Source of the DNA: Cesiribacter sp. SM1 | Lineage (GTDB): Bacteria; Bacteroidota; Bacteroidia; Cytophagales; Cyclobacteriaceae | Assembly (NCBI RefSeq): GCF_020178975.1 | Contig: NZ_JAHXBU010000092.1 | Location: forward strand, 310,001 to 374,000 | DNA: 64,000 bases | Reading direction: 5' to 3' | Shown: positions 8,848 to 17,009 of the stretch, one piece after another | Position numbering within the stretch: the stretch's first letter is position 1 | How the letters are laid out: each line of letters opens with the position of its first letter | Translations under genes and position numbers: made by a program | The notes under the pieces: generated by a model | The model's input: only the letters and a program-made list of their open reading frames with translations | Databases searched by the model: none | What the model was told of the DNA's origin: nothing

Positions 8848-9333
8848 TCACCCCTGCAGCATTGGCAGGGCCTCCTCATTACCCTGCTGATATGCAAGGT
8901 CCAGGGCAGTAAGTCCCCTGTTATCTCGTATGGTTTTATCGGCACCATGTTCCATCAATAACTTTACAAGCTGATTTCTGCCAAACAGAGTCGCAAACAT
9001 CAGGGCTGTACCGCCATTTCCGTTCTGTAGATTAAGATCAGCTCCATTTTCAATCAGCAGGCTGGCAACCTCGGCATAGCCTTTAAAGCAAACACCCATA
9101 AGGGCAGTATTACCACCAAAATCCTGTTTGTTCACATCTGCATTTGCCTTTATAAGCTCCTTTGTTGCCTCCAGGTTACCTTCATAACTGGCGAGTATCA
9201 GGGGCGTAAAGCCCCTGCCATCCTGTGTATTGATATCTGCACCTTCTTCTATTAGTTGTTTCAGATAGTTAGTGTCGCCTTTACGGGCTGCATCGAATAG
9301 AAGATCCTCTTGTTTGGTTGAGTAGAAGTTCAT
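8848..9333 (-). CDS. Ankyrin repeat protein
   Basis: This 161-residue protein has about four ankyrin repeats: 'LLFDAARKGDTNYLKQLIEEGADIN', 'GFTPLILASYEGNLEATKELIKANADVN', 'GNTALMGVCFKGYAEVASLLIENGADLN' and 'GGTALMFATLFGRNQLVKLLMEHGADKT', then a final partial repeat. Ankyrin repeats bind other proteins; the partner is unknown. The frame is open to 9486, but the ATG at 9333 gives a start directly before the first repeat and the 51-residue extension has no ankyrin character. No signal peptide is present with this start. Confidence 0.85.
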   Translation of the reverse strand: MNFYSTKQEDLLFDAARKGDTNYLKQLIEEGADINTQDGRGFTPLILASYEGNLEATKELIKANADVNKQDFGGNTALMGVCFKGYAEVASLLIENGADLNLQNGNGGTALMFATLFGRNQLVKLLMEHGADKTIRDNRGLTALDLAYQQGNEEALPMLQG

Positions 9334-9720
9334 AGTTAGGAACTTGGTTTGTTTAAGTAGATTACCTGAACAAAACCCGGTAGAGCGAAATCTGTTTGAA
9401 AATAAATTGTTAAGAATGACTTGCCTAAGATAAGCTGCCAACCCGGCGCTAAGAGAAAAGGAAATATGCAAATTTAACAATTGCACATGCGCTATGTTCT
9501 ATAGGTGTTACTTAACCTGCAGCAGAAAGGTCCGTATGTTTTAGAGTTAAGCTTTAGAATAAGCCTACAGCTGCTGTTAGCTGTGAGTGGATACTCTGCA
9601 AATCAGGACGAGTATTGTCAGGCTTTATGCACAGCAGGATTATTATTAGATACCGGCAAACTTTAGCTGTTGAATCCTGCCCTGATGTTGATTAATATTT
9701 TTTAAACAAACTAAAACAGA
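9334..9720. other. Divergent intergenic region
   Basis: About 390 bases between the divergent ankyrin and SDR genes. No gene is seen. AT-rich sequence just before 9721 (TTGATTAATATTTTTTAAAC, 9686-9705) may belong to the SDR promoter. Confidence 0.35.
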
Positions 9721-10722
9721 ATGGAAATTTCATTAAAACCACTAAACGAACAGGTAATAGTTATTACCGGGGCATCCAGTGGTATCGGACTAGCAACTGC
9801 ACGTGCTGCGGCAAAAAAAGGTGCAAAGCTCGTATTGGCCTCCAGGAATAAGGAAGCCCTTACGGAAATTGAACAGCAGCTTTCAGCTGAGGGTGGTACG
9901 ATAAAGCATGTAGTTGCTGATGTAGGCAAACGCGATGACATTCAGAAGATCGCAGATGCTGCCATAGAACATTTTGGTGGCTTTGATACCTGGGTAAACA
10001 ATGCGGGTGTATCTATTTACGGAAGGCTGGAAGAGGTAAGTGACGAAGATCATCACCGCCTGTTCGACACAAACTTCTGGGGTGTGGTGTATGGCTCACT
10101 GATCGCTGCCAAGCACCTGAAAGGCAAAGGTGGTGCTATCATAAACCTGGGCAGTGTGTTATCTGATGTTGCCATACCAATTCAGGGTATGTATTCTGCC
10201 ACAAAACATGCAGTAAAGGGGTTCACCAATGCTTTACGTATTGAATTGGAAGATGAAGGCGCAGGTATTTCTGTAACCCTGATCAAACCCGCTGCAATTA
10301 ACACCCCCTACACCCAGCATGCTAAAAATTACACTGGTAAAGCTACTACCCTGCCACCACCTGTATACCAGCCAGAGGAGGCTGCAAATGCCATTTTACA
10401 TGCAGCAGCCCATCCAAAACGCGATATATTTGTGGGCAGCGGCGGAAAAATCATGAGCAACACCAACAGGCTAGTACCTGAAGTAATGGACTGGGTAGGT
10501 GAAAAGATGATGATAAAGATGCAAACCAAAGACAGGGCACCAAAGCACCTGGAAGATGGTCTGAACCAGCACGGTGAAGGCGGCAAGGTACATGGCGATT
10601 ATGATGGCTATGTAATGAAAACCAGCCTCTTTACCCGTGCCTCCATGCACCCAATTATTACAGGTGCCGTAGTTGCTGTTGCCGGTGCTGCAGCCTATGC
10701 GTTCTTAGGCAACAGAAAGTAA
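9721..10722 (+). CDS. SDR family oxidoreductase with a C-terminal membrane anchor
   Basis: This 333-residue protein has a classical short-chain dehydrogenase domain (about residues 8-200): cofactor motif TGASSGIG, 'NNAGVS', and the catalytic YxxxK in 'MYSATKHAVKG' with an upstream Ser in 'NLGSVLSD'. The remaining 130 residues are longer than in a minimal SDR and end in a hydrophobic segment (PIITGAVVAVAGAAAYAFLG) followed by a short basic tail, which suggests membrane tethering. Substrate unknown; similar proteins are annotated as general SDRs. A strong bidirectional terminator follows at 10754-10790. Confidence 0.9.
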   Translation: MEISLKPLNEQVIVITGASSGIGLATARAAAKKGAKLVLASRNKEALTEIEQQLSAEGGTIKHVVADVGKRDDIQKIADAAIEHFGGFDTWVNNAGVSIYGRLEEVSDEDHHRLFDTNFWGVVYGSLIAAKHLKGKGGAIINLGSVLSDVAIPIQGMYSATKHAVKGFTNALRIELEDEGAGISVTLIKPAAINTPYTQHAKNYTGKATTLPPPVYQPEEAANAILHAAAHPKRDIFVGSGGKIMSNTNRLVPEVMDWVGEKMMIKMQTKDRAPKHLEDGLNQHGEGGKVHGDYDGYVMKTSLFTRASMHPIITGAVVAVAGAAAYAFLGNRK

Positions 10723-10753
10723 AGCAGTATATTTTAAAATACAACCACAATAA

Positions 10754-10790
10754 CAAGAAAGGCCCCGCCATAATAGCGGGGCCTTTCTTG
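10754..10790. terminator. Bidirectional intrinsic terminator
   Basis: A perfect 15-bp inverted repeat (10754-10768 with 10776-10790, loop CATAATA) with a GGCCCCGC core ends in CTTTCTTG on either strand. It separates the plus-strand SDR gene from the convergent barrel receptor gene. Confidence 0.9.
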
Positions 10791-10810
10791 TATTGATTAC
10801 ATCTTTAATT

Positions 10811-13750
10811 TTATTGCACCTTTTGCAGTGTTCCGCTTATGTCTCTGCCCTGGAAGTTAACGCTGATGTTCAGCTTATCTCCTTCCAGGCTGCCTTTATA
10901 AGGTACCACATCACCTCTGACAGAAATGTTGAAAGAAATTTCATTTCCCTGGATTTTACCATCAGAAATGGCCTGCCCGCCCATAGGAGTCTGTACAGTT
11001 CCGGTAAGCGTTTCGCCATTTGCCTGCAGATCCAGTGTTAGCTCAAGCTGGCCTACAGTTCCCTGCCAGCGGCCATTAATGTTTTCGGCATTGCCCGCAA
11101 GGCTATCTGCAGCTGCGGTAGAAGTCCCTGCCGTAGGGGCACTGGCAGGACGGGCTGCTGGTGCAGGCCGTGCAACCTGCGGAGCACCTCCCGCCGGGGC
11201 GCCTCCCTGCGGAGCGCCTCCCTGCGGAGCGCCAGCTTCCGCCCCACCTTCACCGCCTTTAAGGTCGTCGTTGTTTACAGACTTTCTTCTTCTGCGGGGA
11301 GCATCCATCGTCATTTTACCAATGCGGTAGCTGAAGTTGATTTTAAAATTCAGGTTGTGAATTATGTTGGTACTTTGCTGGCTGATGGTTGGGGTGTTCA
11401 GCTCATTTCTGATCTTCATGGTATTAGAGAAGAAGTTCTCTGCACCAAAGCCAATGCTTCCTTTTCTTTCATTGAACTCCTTGCGAATGTTCAAACTGTA
11501 AATGCCAAAGCCACCCTGGTAACCCTGTAACTGCACCTGTCCGCTGCGATAAAAGCCAAATCCCTGCAGGCCCCAGCCACTACCAAGACTGTAATTACCA
11601 AAAGCCCTGATGTTGGCAACCCAGCCACTGTTTGTTGCACGCTGGTCAGGTGCATCAACATTGTTGCTTAGGTCTGCATAGTAAAAGTCAGTGCCGCCAT
11701 TGAGCGTGAATTTTTTGGCAATATTGATACCACCAAAAATACTGGCACCATAGGCATTCTCCCTGCCAATGTTATAATAGGAGGTTTCAATAACACCCTC
11801 CTCCACACTGTTGCGCACCGCCTGAATAGAGTTGTTTGTATTACGCACAAAAGTGGTAACATTCAGCGATGTACTTTTAAAGTAGGTGCTGTAGCCTAGT
11901 TCAAAGTTGTTGGTATATTCCGGGTCCAGCTCCGGGTTACCTATGGTTCTGAAGGCAGGGTTCGGATTCTGAACATTCGGGTTCAGGAACTGCAAAGAGG
12001 GACGCTGAATGCGGCGATTGTAAGCTAACTTTACAGTGTTACCCCCTTTCAGGCTTTTTGATAGGTTTATACTGGGTACTATAACTCCATAGGAGGGTAT
12101 CTTCACCTCACCAAGGCTGTTTTCAAAATCGGCAGTGATGGTGGTGTACTCATAACGGGTACCTGCCTTGATACTGTACTTGTTTGCAGTTGTAAGGGTA
12201 TAGGAAAGGTAGCCTGCTGATATGTTCTGGTTGTAATTGAACACATTGCTGAGGTTCTGGTTCTCTGATTTTTCGAATGCAGCTGTACCCTGGGCTACAA
12301 AGGTTTCATAATCACTGATCACCTGCCGCAGGATCTGCTTACCGCCAAGTTCCAGCATCTGGTTTTTACCGATCGGGTTCTGGTAATCGAGTTGAACGGT
12401 AGATTCCTGGTTATAGCTTTCGTTGATATTCTTTACCCGGCTGTCTATCGTGGTTTCATCTTCCTGGAAAAGGCTGTTGGTAAAGTTGTTAGTGCGGTTA
12501 TTGCGACTAAACTGGGTAAGCAGGCTTAGCTCCTGCTGTGGTTTATTGAAAGTGTGGGTGTAGTTCAGGTTAACATCCCATGTTCCTGAATTATCGGTTA
12601 CCTCCACATCACGCATTTCTCTGCTCGCCAGCTCGCCATTGATAAAACGCTGGGTTAGCAGATCATCCTGGTAATTATGGCCGTTGCGCAAACCATACTG
12701 TACCGAAGCGTTTACATAATTCTTTTCATTGATCTCATAATCCCAGCCAAAGCTGTAGCGCCCAAACATCATATTGTTACGGGTATCAGCTTCCTGTTTT
12801 GTTACATTTTCATTGCCATCTGCTACAATGGTCTGGGTATTTTCAAAGCTGCCGGGCATATTGTAACCCGCACGGCCAAAACCACCTAAAGAAAAGCCCA
12901 TTTTACCCACACGATAGCTGCCATTCAGGCCCAGGTTAGTGCCACGCAGGCCAACACCTGTATCAACATTCAGGCTGCCCCCCTGCAGGGTGTTTTTCTT
13001 GGTTATGATGTTGATAATACCTGCAGAACCTTCTGCATCATATTTTGCTGATGGAGAGGTGATCACTTCTACAGATTTGATCATGTCTGCAGGAATTTGC
13101 TTCAGGGCATCGGCAACACTGCCGGCTGTTATGGTAGATGGCCTGTTATTGATCAGCACCCTTATATTCTGGCTGCCGCGCATCGATACATTTCCATCCA
13201 GGTCTACTGAAAGCATAGGCACTTTGCGCAATACATCTGCAGCATCGCCACCTTTATTGGATGCGTCATCTTCTGCATTATATACGGTGCGGTCAACACG
13301 CTCCTCTATCATGGGGCGCTGGCCTTCAATGGTTACTTCATTGAGTATTTCTTCACTTTCACTGATCAAGATTTCCCCCAGGTCTATTTTTTTATTGCCA
13401 ACAGCAACTTTGGCAATTGTTTTGGTTTCAAATCCAATAAATGAAACCTGGATGTTGTAAACACCATGAGTGATTTTTTCAATGGTGAACTTACCCTGAT
13501 CATCTGCAATGGTACCATCCACTGGCTTTGCTGTAGCAGGATCTATCAGGGCAATTGTTGCATAAGGGATTGGCTGTTTGGTGGCAGCATCTATAACAGT
13601 GCCTGTAATTTTTCCATTATCCTTTTCATTATCAGGGTTGTTTGGCGATGTGCTAGATGGGTTACTATGGACAGTTATCGCAGCACCAGCCGGGGGTATG
13701 GCAAAAGCAGAAAGGCCTGCCAGTAAAAGTAGGGGTAAAAGCTTATTCAT
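10811..13750 (-). CDS. TonB-dependent-receptor-like outer-membrane barrel with extra C-terminal domain
   Basis: The 979-residue protein starts with a signal peptide (MNKLLPLLLLAGLSAFA) from the ATG at 13750; a TTG-type upstream extension to 13783 is not needed. A CarboxypepD_reg-like domain follows (about 50-130, 'KITGTVIDAATKQPIPYATIAL'), then a plug domain ('DAADVLRKVPMLSVDLDGNVSMRG', '...IKSVEVITSPSAKYDAEGSAGIINIITKK'). A long OMP_b-brl_3-type barrel runs to about residue 810. Beyond the last barrel-like strand ('FKINFSYRIGKM') there is an Ala/Pro/Gly-rich linker with GGAPQ repeats and an extra domain of about 90 residues ('GRWQGTVGQLELTLDL...'). Family members import or sense ligands across the outer membrane. 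The ligand is unknown and no SusD partner is adjacent. Confidence 0.88.
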   Translation of the reverse strand: MNKLLPLLLLAGLSAFAIPPAGAAITVHSNPSSTSPNNPDNEKDNGKITGTVIDAATKQPIPYATIALIDPATAKPVDGTIADDQGKFTIEKITHGVYNIQVSFIGFETKTIAKVAVGNKKIDLGEILISESEEILNEVTIEGQRPMIEERVDRTVYNAEDDASNKGGDAADVLRKVPMLSVDLDGNVSMRGSQNIRVLINNRPSTITAGSVADALKQIPADMIKSVEVITSPSAKYDAEGSAGIINIITKKNTLQGGSLNVDTGVGLRGTNLGLNGSYRVGKMGFSLGGFGRAGYNMPGSFENTQTIVADGNENVTKQEADTRNNMMFGRYSFGWDYEINEKNYVNASVQYGLRNGHNYQDDLLTQRFINGELASREMRDVEVTDNSGTWDVNLNYTHTFNKPQQELSLLTQFSRNNRTNNFTNSLFQEDETTIDSRVKNINESYNQESTVQLDYQNPIGKNQMLELGGKQILRQVISDYETFVAQGTAAFEKSENQNLSNVFNYNQNISAGYLSYTLTTANKYSIKAGTRYEYTTITADFENSLGEVKIPSYGVIVPSINLSKSLKGGNTVKLAYNRRIQRPSLQFLNPNVQNPNPAFRTIGNPELDPEYTNNFELGYSTYFKSTSLNVTTFVRNTNNSIQAVRNSVEEGVIETSYYNIGRENAYGASIFGGINIAKKFTLNGGTDFYYADLSNNVDAPDQRATNSGWVANIRAFGNYSLGSGWGLQGFGFYRSGQVQLQGYQGGFGIYSLNIRKEFNERKGSIGFGAENFFSNTMKIRNELNTPTISQQSTNIIHNLNFKINFSYRIGKMTMDAPRRRRKSVNNDDLKGGEGGAEAGAPQGGAPQGGAPAGGAPQVARPAPAARPASAPTAGTSTAAADSLAGNAENINGRWQGTVGQLELTLDLQANGETLTGTVQTPMGGQAISDGKIQGNEISFNISVRGDVVPYKGSLEGDKLNISVNFQGRDISGTLQKVQ
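11177..11236. repeat. Four imperfect 15-bp tandem repeats inside the barrel gene
   Basis: Units at 11177-11191, 11192-11206, 11207-11221 and 11222-11236 are variants of CTGCGGAGCGCCTCC. They keep the frame and encode the GGAPQ repeats of the linker before the C-terminal domain, so unit number could vary without breaking the gene. Confidence 0.85.
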
Positions 13751-14118
13751 TCCGGGTTGAAATTCGACTAAAGCGCAAAACAACCCTCTTTCCTATCAAT
13801 AACAAAATAGAATAGACCTACGCCCCCTAAACACCGACCAATACCCCTATCTGGCCGATGACTTTAAGCCAGAAAGTAATGATTACGGATTAAATATTTT
13901 TCTTCAACGATGCTGTATTAAGGGTTGCTATAGAAAACTAGTTTAGCTATAAAAGCCAGTATTGACGCTTTAAGCCTGTTTAGCAGTTATCAATAAATCC
14001 ATCCATAGAATAGAAAGGGGCAATAGTCGGTAAAATCTAACTAATGGCAGATCTTGAAAGCATTTGAATGCCAGGGCTATTACCTTAGCAGTCAATATTG
14101 TATTAATTTGCTCCTTTC
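13751..14118. other. Divergent intergenic region
   Basis: About 370 bases between the divergent barrel receptor and histidine kinase genes. No gene or clear operator was found; promoters for both should lie here. Confidence 0.35.
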
Positions 14119-15180
14119 ATGGCTGCTCCTCTCCTATATCGCAGGGCATACCCCCTCATAAACCTGATGGTACTGCTGGGCCTGCTGCTGTTGCTTTGCC
14201 AGCCGCTTTTGTGGGATATAGAACTGCCCACAACATTTTGGGTAAAACAGGCTATAATGTTTGGCTTTTGGGTTGCCCTTTATTTCCTGAATGCCTATGT
14301 GCTGGTGCCCCGCTTTCTGTTCCGGAACAGGATCAAATGGTTTGCTGCCGCTCTGTTTACAGCTGTACTGTGCGCCCTGCTGCTCGATCTTGGCATCAGC
14401 TACACCCTTAAGCTGCAGCAACTTATATTTAAAGCCTTCAACCCTGAAGGAACACCCCCGACAGGCTTCAGGTTTGATATAAACCCGGTGCTACTCCTGG
14501 CAACATTACTGGTGCTGGGCATCAGCACCACCATTAAGGTAGTGCAGAAATGGCAGAAAGATACGGTGATCAGACAAACCCTGGAAAAACAGAAAATAAG
14601 CACTGAGCTTTCTTTCCTGAAGGCGCAGATCAACCCACACTTCTTTTTTAACACCCTCCACAGCATTTACGCACTTACCCACATGGATGTGGAGACTGCC
14701 CGTGAGGCACTATATACCCTTTCCAGGATGATGCGCTATGTGCTCTACGAAACGCAATCTGGTAATACCCTGCTTAGTAAAGAGATAGAATTTCTGGAAG
14801 ATTACATTAAGCTGATGCAGCTTCGCCTTACTGAAAAAGTACAGGTAGCTTTCGAAAAACCACAGTCGTTTCAGGATGTGCGGATAGCCCCCATGCTATT
14901 TTTACCATTTGTTGAAAATGCATTTAAACATGGAGTAAGTGCCATACACGCCAGCAGTATCAGAATAGTTATTTTTCAGAATGAGCAGAGCCTTAAACTG
15001 GAGGTATGCAATACCCTTTTACCAGAGAAAAGAGTTGTACTGGAGGATAGCAGTGGCATTGGGCTGGTAAATACCCGCAGGCGGCTGGATTTGTTGTATG
15101 CCGATAAATACCACCTGCTGATCAACGAAAGATCTCCCAAAAACGAATACCAGGTGTACCTAACCCTTGACCTGTCATGA
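14119..15180 (+). CDS. LytS/YehU-family sensor histidine kinase
   Basis: This is a 353-residue membrane kinase. Four hydrophobic segments occupy roughly residues 10-150 ('LINLMVLLGLLLLLCQPLLW', 'AIMFGFWVALYFLNAYVLV', 'WFAAALFTAVLCALLLDLG', 'VLLLATLLVLGIS'). The His_kinase domain follows, with the phospho-acceptor His in 'LKAQINPHFFFNTLHSIY' (about residue 174) and an ATP-binding part with 'PFVENAFKHGV' and 'GIGLVNTRRRLDLLY'. No extracellular sensor domain is evident, so the signal probably acts at the membrane. Its stop overlaps the start of the response regulator gene by 4 nt (ATGA), which implies translational coupling. Confidence 0.93.
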   Translation: MAAPLLYRRAYPLINLMVLLGLLLLLCQPLLWDIELPTTFWVKQAIMFGFWVALYFLNAYVLVPRFLFRNRIKWFAAALFTAVLCALLLDLGISYTLKLQQLIFKAFNPEGTPPTGFRFDINPVLLLATLLVLGISTTIKVVQKWQKDTVIRQTLEKQKISTELSFLKAQINPHFFFNTLHSIYALTHMDVETAREALYTLSRMMRYVLYETQSGNTLLSKEIEFLEDYIKLMQLRLTEKVQVAFEKPQSFQDVRIAPMLFLPFVENAFKHGVSAIHASSIRIVIFQNEQSLKLEVCNTLLPEKRVVLEDSSGIGLVNTRRRLDLLYADKYHLLINERSPKNEYQVYLTLDLS

Positions 15181-15917
15181 CCCTTAGATGCATTGCAGTA
15201 GACGATGAACCCCTGGCCCTGAACATGCTGTGTACCTTTATACAGCAGACCCCATTCCTGGAACTGGTGGGAAAGTACAGCAGTGCTGTAGAGGCGCTGC
15301 AGGGGCTGCATCAGCAGAAAGCAGAAGTGATATTTCTCGATATTCAGATGCCAGACCTGAGCGGCCTGGAGCTGGCACGCATTCTTGACAAAGGTGAGCC
15401 GGGATCCTGGCCCAGGATCGTTTTCACCACTGCCTTCAATCAGTATGCAGTAGAAGGTTATAAGGTCGATGCGCTCGATTATCTCCTGAAGCCTTTTAAT
15501 TATGCAGACTTTCTGCGTGCTGCCAGCAAAGCAAAGGCCTATGCCGATCTGCTCAACAAAACCATTGCATTGCCTTCTGCCGCCCCGGAGCCTGAAGAAG
15601 AATACCTGTTTCTGAAAGTAGAGTACCAGCTGGTGCGTATTGCCTTTAGTGATATATTATACATTGAAGGCCTGAAAGATTATGTAAAGGTGCACCTGGA
15701 GAGCAATCCCAAACCTGTGCTGTCGCTAAGCAGCCTTAAAGTACTTGAGGAAAAGCTGCCTGCCAGGAGGTTTATGCGCATTCATCGTTCTTATATTGTT
15801 GCGCTAGATAAAATCAGTGCAGTTTCGCGTAACAGGGTGCAGATTGGCGAAAACAGCATTGTTGTAAGCGAGCAGTATAAAGATACCTTCGGCCAGTTTT
15901 TAAGTCGCTGGACATAA
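15177..15917 (+). CDS. LytTR-family response regulator
   Basis: This 246-residue protein has an N-terminal receiver domain: acidic pair in 'AVDDEP', phospho-acceptor Asp in 'IFLDIQMPDLSG' (about residue 55), and the conserved Lys in 'LLKPFNY'. The C-terminal LytTR DNA-binding domain spans about 140-246 ('YLFLKVEYQLVRIAFSDILYIEG...RRFMRIHRSYIVAL'). It is coupled to the kinase upstream by a 4-nt overlap and forms a complete two-component system. Targets are unknown; the divergent barrel receptor gene is a reasonable candidate by position only. Confidence 0.94.
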   Translation: MTLRCIAVDDEPLALNMLCTFIQQTPFLELVGKYSSAVEALQGLHQQKAEVIFLDIQMPDLSGLELARILDKGEPGSWPRIVFTTAFNQYAVEGYKVDALDYLLKPFNYADFLRAASKAKAYADLLNKTIALPSAAPEPEEEYLFLKVEYQLVRIAFSDILYIEGLKDYVKVHLESNPKPVLSLSSLKVLEEKLPARRFMRIHRSYIVALDKISAVSRNRVQIGENSIVVSEQYKDTFGQFLSRWT

Positions 15918-15939
15918 AAGACTGGCTGAAGGCTTGTGC

Positions 15940-16158
15940 CTAATCATGAATTACCTCATGTTTCTTCAGGTCTCTTACCACAGCAACGATATAAAGAACA
16001 ACAGCAGCGAGCAGAACGGGAAATCCAAAGAAAACGCCCACGCCCACCGACCAGGCTTCAAAGCCGGCAATCAGAAAAAGTAGCACACAAAACAAGCCGA
16101 TGCAGCCCAGGATCACTGAAATTCTGATGAGTTTATCTATGTTCCGTCTTCTTTTCAT
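15940..16158 (-). CDS. Small two-helix membrane protein in the nitrate reductase operon
   Basis: This 72-residue protein has two predicted membrane helices ('ISVILGCIGLFCVLLFLIAGF' and 'VGVGVFFGFPVLLAAVVLYIVAVV') between a basic N-terminus (MKRRR) and a charged C-terminus. Its ATG overlaps the stop region of the tetraheme cytochrome gene by 4 nt, so it is the last gene of the napA operon. I do not recognise the family. It has no heme or metal motif; a role in assembly or anchoring of the reductase is only inferred from position. Confidence 0.75.
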   Translation of the reverse strand: MKRRRNIDKLIRISVILGCIGLFCVLLFLIAGFEAWSVGVGVFFGFPVLLAAVVLYIVAVVRDLKKHEVIHD

Positions 16159-17009
16159 GGCGATACACTGCTTGTTTGCTCAATACCAAGGATCTTTTCC
16201 GTGCCAAGGGTTTTAACGTAATTGTAGACTTCATAGGAGTTCTCTACATCATGCTGATGCCACACAAGCTCATCTTCCTGGTTATCTGATGGTTCCACAG
16301 GCTGAATGGGATTCCCCCTTTCCAGTGGAGTTGGATGCGCCGGTCCGTGGCAGGAAGAACAACTTACCTCGTTGTTCATCAGCTTTTCCCTTAACGCTAT
16401 ATGACTGTTTACTGTCTGGAATTTTTTGGTTGAGCCATGGCAGGTAGTACAGTTTTGGTTAGGGTAGCTCCCCTTAAAAGTAATGGGCTCCGGCCAGGTG
16501 TCTGTAACATACATCAGCCAGTGCCTGAAACCATCTCTTTTAGCTTCTGCGGTGCCGTGTATACCGTAAGAGGTGTGGCAATGATAACATTGATTTTCTG
16601 CAATCCACTTGTTTTTGAAATGCCTCGCTGCAAGCGTTGGACTCTCTTCATTGCGAAGATCATTTACAAAAGGCTCCATAATATGGCAGGAGGCGCAGGA
16701 TTCAACGGTGGTGGTTTCATGCATCAGTGTGGTGGTGCTACCTACCATAGCAATTACCGGCAGCATAAACAGACCCAGAAAAAGTGCCCATTTATAGGAG
16801 CCCCTGGCGATCTTGTTCTTCAGGAAAAATTCAACAACAATTAGCACTGCAATGGCTATAATGGTCACTACAATGGCAATTTCACGAAGAAGTTCTGCAG
16901 CAGATACTCCCTGCTCTTCGGGATAACAGAAGGCTGGTACAGCATTTATCAGTAGTAAAATCAGCAGAAATACAGTTCGTTTACTTTGTTCGAATTTAAG
17001 AAACTTCAT
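16155..17009 (-). CDS. Tetraheme NapC/NrfH-like membrane cytochrome c
   Basis: This 284-residue protein has an N-terminal hydrophobic segment (residues 11-28), a second helix (45-63) and a third (74-92). A periplasmic domain then carries four CxxCH heme motifs at 105-109, 141-145, 187-191 and 217-221. NapC/NrfH proteins move electrons from membrane quinol to periplasmic reductases. Here it directly follows a NapA gene and overlaps it by 14 nt, so it is the probable electron donor. The extra N-terminal helices are unusual compared with the single anchor of NapC. A long C-terminal tail (about 230-284) is acidic and without hemes. Confidence 0.88.
   Translation of the reverse strand: MKFLKFEQSKRTVFLLILLLINAVPAFCYPEEQGVSAAELLREIAIVVTIIAIAVLIVVEFFLKNKIARGSYKWALFLGLFMLPVIAMVGSTTTLMHETTTVESCASCHIMEPFVNDLRNEESPTLAARHFKNKWIAENQCYHCHTSYGIHGTAEAKRDGFRHWLMYVTDTWPEPITFKGSYPNQNCTTCHGSTKKFQTVNSHIALREKLMNNEVSCSSCHGPAHPTPLERGNPIQPVEPSDNQEDELVWHQHDVENSYEVYNYVKTLGTEKILGIEQTSSVSP

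Noticed and set aside
12939-13460. 173-codon plus-strand ORF
   Set aside because: Antisense to the plug region of the barrel receptor; Ser/Thr-rich composition typical of a shadow frame.
16996-17009. Possible frame error between napA and the tetraheme cytochrome gene
   Set aside because: The 14-nt overlap is normal operon packing; both proteins are complete at their ends.
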